In this document: positions 14,343 to 16,834 of the stretch, piece by piece | Numbering within the stretch: the stretch's first letter is position 1 | How the letters are laid out: every line of letters begins with the position of its first letter | Origin: Burkholderiaceae bacterium | GTDB taxonomy: Bacteria > Pseudomonadota > Gammaproteobacteria > Burkholderiales > Burkholderiaceae_C | Direction of reading: 5' to 3' | NCBI GenBank assembly: GCA_031276435.1 | Contig: JAISNB010000165.1 | Span: 1 to 16,834 of the forward strand | DNA length: 16,834 nucleotides | Notes under the pieces: model-generated | The model's input: only the letters and a program-made list of their open reading frames with translations | The model's database searches: none | What the model was told of the DNA's origin: nothing | Translations under genes and position numbers: made by a program

Positions 14343-15458
14343 ATGTGCCTCTTGTCCATTGATAATTCAACCACTTACCGGCGACTGCCAGTGAACCGCA
14401 TTATAAGTGTCAACGCCGCCGGAGCCGATCTGGCCGCCGCCGCCAGGGCGGAAGTCGTCTGGCTTACGGTGGATGCCGAAAGCGCCGGCCAGCGGCTGGA
14501 CAATTTTTTGCTCCGGCACCTCAAGGGCGTGCCCAAAACCCATGTGTACCGCATCATCCGCTCGGGCGAGGTGCGCCTGAACAAAGGCCGCGCCGCCGCC
14601 GCCAGCCGCGTGTCGGCGGGCGATGTAGTGCGCGTGCCGCCGGTGCGCGTGGCCGCGCGCGCAGATGCCGCCGCTGCCTTGGCGCTGCCGCTGCCGCCCG
14701 CGCGGGAATTTCCGGTGCTGCTGGAAGACGATTGCCTGCTGGCCATCGACAAACCCGCTGGCGTGGCGGTGCATGGCGGCTCTGGCGTGAGCTTTGGCGT
14801 CATTGAACAACTGCGCCGCGCCCGGCCACAGGCCCGGTTTTTGGAACTGGTGCACCGGCTCGACCGCGAAACCAGCGGCATCCTGCTGCTGGCAAAAAAG
14901 CGCGGCGCGCTCAAAGCGTTGCAAGCGCAATTTCGCAACCGCCAGACCGGCAAAACCTATCTGGCCCTGGTATTGGGGCAATGGAGCGCGTCCAGGCGCG
15001 TCATTGACGCGCCGCTGCGCAAACACCTGATCGAAAACGGCGAGCGCCGCGTCAAAATCACCACTGGCGACGACGCCGATGGCATGCGCGCCATCACCCT
15101 GGTGCGCGTGGCCCGGCGCCTGGCCGACATGACCTTGCTTGAAGTCAGCATCAAAACCGGCCGCACGCACCAGATCCGCGTACATCTTGCCAGTTGCGGC
15201 CACCCCATTGCGGGAGATGACAAATACGGCGATTTCGAGCGCAACAAAGCCTTGCAAAAACAGGGGCTAAAGCGCATGTTCCTGCACGCGTGGAAGCTGC
15301 GCTTTGAGCACCCCGCCACTGACCCTGGCGGCGGCGATCAAGGCGACGACGACGGCGCCACCGCTGCCGCCACCGCGGGCGCGCCGGTGCAACTGCAAGC
15401 GCCGCTGCCGCCCGATTTGCAGCAGTTCCTCTCCAGCCTCAAACCCGCCTTGCCATGA
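14343..15458 (+). CDS. rluC: 23S rRNA pseudouridine synthase RluC
   Basis: A 371-residue enzyme of the RluA/RluC/RluD group; E. coli RluC makes pseudouridine at 23S positions 955, 2504 and 2580. An S4 RNA-binding domain follows the N-terminus (VDAESAGQRLDNFLLRHLKGVPKTHVYRIIRSGEVRLNKGR). The catalytic motif HRLDRETSGILLLAKK has the essential Asp at residue 174. The C-terminal motif KTGRTHQIRVHLASCGHPIAGDDKYG is intact. An Asp/Gly/Ala-rich tail near residues 320-350 is not part of the fold. The start is uncertain. GTG at 14316, ATG at 14343 and GTG at 14391 are all in frame. I chose the ATG, but conserved sequence begins only after 14391, and codons before it are unlike the rest. Divergence from rne and the 4-nt overlap with the next gene are common in proteobacteria. 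Confidence 0.95.
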   Translation: MCLLSIDNSTTYRRLPVNRIISVNAAGADLAAAARAEVVWLTVDAESAGQRLDNFLLRHLKGVPKTHVYRIIRSGEVRLNKGRAAAASRVSAGDVVRVPPVRVAARADAAAALALPLPPAREFPVLLEDDCLLAIDKPAGVAVHGGSGVSFGVIEQLRRARPQARFLELVHRLDRETSGILLLAKKRGALKALQAQFRNRQTGKTYLALVLGQWSASRRVIDAPLRKHLIENGERRVKITTGDDADGMRAITLVRVARRLADMTLLEVSIKTGRTHQIRVHLASCGHPIAGDDKYGDFERNKALQKQGLKRMFLHAWKLRFEHPATDPGGGDQGDDDGATAAATAGAPVQLQAPLPPDLQQFLSSLKPALP

Positions 15459-16117
15459 ACCGACCCCGCCAATTCGACCTGATTGCCTTCGACTGGGACG
15501 GAACCCTGTTCGACTCCACCGCCATCATCGCGCGCTGCATCCAGCAAGCCGTGGTAGACGTGGGCGGCCAGAAACCCGCCGACGAAGCGGCGGCCTACGT
15601 CATCGGCATGGCGCTTTTGCCCGCGCTTGCCAAAGCCGCACCCGACGTACCGCCCGAAAAATACCCCGCCCTCTCCGAGCGTTACCGCCACCACTACCTT
15701 GCCCGGCAAAACGAAATCAGCCTGTTCCATGGCGTACTGCCCATGCTGCACGCGCTGAAAAACCGCCACCACTGGCTCGCGGTAGCCACCGGCAAAAGCC
15801 GGCGCGGGCTGGACGAGGCGCTGCGCCTCTCTGGCCTGCGCGCGCTCTTCGACGACTCTCGCACCGCCGACGAAACCGCGGGCAAACCCAACCCGCGCAT
15901 GCTGCACGAACTGATGCGCCAGTACGGCGCGGCCCCCGAGCGCACCCTGATGATTGGCGACACCACTCACGACCTGCAAATGGCCCGCAACGCCGGTTGC
16001 GCCAGCGTGGGCGTCAGCTATGGCGCGCACGCGCCACAGACCTTCGCGGCGCTCGGCCCGCGCTTTATCGCCCACTCGGTGGCCGACCTGCACGCCTGGC
16101 TGGACGAACACGCCTGA
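15455..16117 (+). CDS. HAD-IA family phosphatase (phosphoglycolate phosphatase-like)
   Basis: A 220-residue haloacid-dehalogenase hydrolase with all four motifs. Motif I is FDWDGTLFDS (nucleophile D13, acid/base D15), motif II is VATGKSRRG (T112), motif III is AGKPNP (K144), and motif IV is MIGDTTHD (D169, D173). A helical cap lies between motifs I and II, as in subfamily IA. Its start codon overlaps the rluC stop in ATGA, so translation is probably coupled. Genes of this type follow rluC in many Burkholderiales and are often labelled Gph or pyrophosphatase; the true substrate cannot be read here, so I give no symbol. No terminator with a T tract is visible after its stop. Confidence 0.94.
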   Translation: MNRPRQFDLIAFDWDGTLFDSTAIIARCIQQAVVDVGGQKPADEAAAYVIGMALLPALAKAAPDVPPEKYPALSERYRHHYLARQNEISLFHGVLPMLHALKNRHHWLAVATGKSRRGLDEALRLSGLRALFDDSRTADETAGKPNPRMLHELMRQYGAAPERTLMIGDTTHDLQMARNAGCASVGVSYGAHAPQTFAALGPRFIAHSVADLHAWLDEHA

Positions 16118-16202
16118 AGCCCCGTGCATCCAGAAAAACACTCCCCCGCCAACGCCCCCCATAACAGCCCTGTCACCGCGCACGCGCATAATGCAGCCCG
16201 GC

Positions 16203-16250
16203 GCTGCCCCTGGCGCACGCATGCAGCCGGGGCAGCATGGTTGGCGCCAG
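16203..16250 (+). promoter_or_regulatory. Two crossing perfect stems before the MaoC gene
   Basis: Stem A is GCTGCCCC (16203-16210) with GGGGCAGC (16229-16236). Stem B is CTGGCGC (16210-16216) with GCGCCAG (16244-16250). The stems interleave, so the RNA could fold into an H-type pseudoknot or switch between two hairpins. The element ends 94 nt before the start codon. It matches no riboswitch that I know, and chance is possible in GC-rich sequence. Confidence 0.35.
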
Positions 16251-16330
16251 AAAGCGACACCTGCTTGTTGAACAAAACACAGCACGCGAAGCCCGCTGGC
16301 GCGGCATGTCAAGGCAACCGCGCGTTGCCA

Positions 16331-16339
16331 AGAGGAGGT
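16331..16339 (+). promoter_or_regulatory. Strong Shine-Dalgarno site of the MaoC gene
   Basis: AGAGGAGGT lies 5 nt before the ATG at 16345. It is the best ribosome-binding site in the window and suggests high translation. Confidence 0.85.
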
Positions 16340-16344
16340 TAAAA

Positions 16345-16834
16345 ATGGTCCCAAGCAATGAAAATCACGCCCTGGCCGATGCGATGGTAGAAAACGTCCC
16401 GTTCGACGAACTCCAGATCGGACAAACGGCCAGCCTGACACGCAAAGTGGAACGCACCGACATCCAGGCCTTTGCCGCCGTCTCTGGCGACACCAACCCC
16501 GTACACATGGACGAGGCCTACGCCGAAACCACGCTGTTCAAGGGCATCATCGCGCACGGCATGCTCAGCGCCGCGCTCATCTCCTCGGTACTGGGCAACC
16601 AGTTGCCTGGACCGGGCAGCATCTATCTGGAACAGGGCATGCGCTTTTTCCGCCCGGTACACGTGGGCGATACGCTCACCGTCTCGGTCACCGTCATCAG
16701 CAAGAACGAAGCCAAAAAACAAGCCGAATTCGACTGCCTGGTGCTCAACCAGAAGGGCGAAAAAGTCGTCTCCGGCGTCGCGCGCATCCTGGTGCCCACA
16801 GAGAAACTGCGCGTACCCAAAATCAGCGCGCCAG
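16345..16834 (+). CDS. MaoC-domain hydratase, probably N-terminus of a MaoC-phosphate acetyltransferase fusion (partial)
   Basis: The first 163 codons are present and the gene runs off the right edge. A MaoC/R-specific enoyl-CoA hydratase domain fills residues 17-150. The active-site motif is SGDTNPVHMDEAY (D49, H54), followed by the conserved IAHGMLSAALISSVLG. The end of the visible part, LVPTEKLRVPKISAP, resembles the linker after which, in the bifunctional enoyl-CoA hydratase/phosphate acetyltransferase proteins of Burkholderiales, the Pta domain begins. That fusion is therefore my leading call, but the Pta domain itself is not in the window. A stand-alone MaoC hydratase, acting on (R)-3-hydroxyacyl-CoA, is the alternative. 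The very strong ribosome-binding site fixes the start. Confidence 0.9.
   Translation, partial: MVPSNENHALADAMVENVPFDELQIGQTASLTRKVERTDIQAFAAVSGDTNPVHMDEAYAETTLFKGIIAHGMLSAALISSVLGNQLPGPGSIYLEQGMRFFRPVHVGDTLTVSVTVISKNEAKKQAEFDCLVLNQKGEKVVSGVARILVPTEKLRVPKISAP

Noticed and set aside
1..16834. Mobile elements, CRISPR arrays, toxin-antitoxin pairs or defence genes
   Set aside because: I found no transposase, integrase, regularly spaced repeat array or known defence domain on either strand.

Overview
The window is a stretch of chromosomal core genome from a high-GC betaproteobacterium, most likely of the order Burkholderiales and probably close to the Comamonadaceae. The evidence is the betaproteobacterial type of RNase E tail, the neighbourhood of rne, rluC and a HAD phosphatase, the start of what looks like a fused MaoC hydratase/phosphate acetyltransferase, and strongly GC-biased codons. 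I see no phage, transposon, integron, CRISPR array or defence system, and no clear new multi-gene system. The most unexplained material is non-coding.

Layout. 52-7002 (+) carries an MFS exporter, a UbiH/UbiF-type flavin hydroxylase, the periplasmic disulfide isomerase DsbC, an unrecognised secreted protein of much lower GC, an M61 (glycyl aminopeptidase-type) peptidase with a PDZ region, and a membrane-anchored DUF3108 protein whose start lies inside the peptidase gene. 7029-7388 (-) is a small three-helix membrane protein with an internal repeat. 7600-8527 (+) holds a small GNAT-fold protein and an NlpC/P60 lipoprotein. A 9-bp inverted repeat separates the latter from miaB (8561-9937, -).

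Next on the minus strand come a CAU-anticodon tRNA with its own strong promoter (10215-10291), a classical rho-independent terminator (10459-10494) and rne (10615-13554). A gap of nearly 800 bp divides rne from the divergent rluC. It has no convincing gene but contains several perfect inverted repeats, consistent with a long structured rne leader and an operator-like site. rluC overlaps a HAD phosphatase gene by 4 nt. After a 227-bp gap with two crossing stems, the window ends inside a MaoC-domain gene.

Functional links. RNase E, the 23S rRNA pseudouridine synthase RluC, MiaB (ms2 modification of tRNA A37) and the tRNA gene form an RNA-metabolism cluster. DsbC, the NlpC/P60 lipoprotein, the DUF3108 protein and the unrecognised secreted protein act at or beyond the inner membrane. 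The hydroxylase probably serves ubiquinone or a related aromatic-ring pathway.
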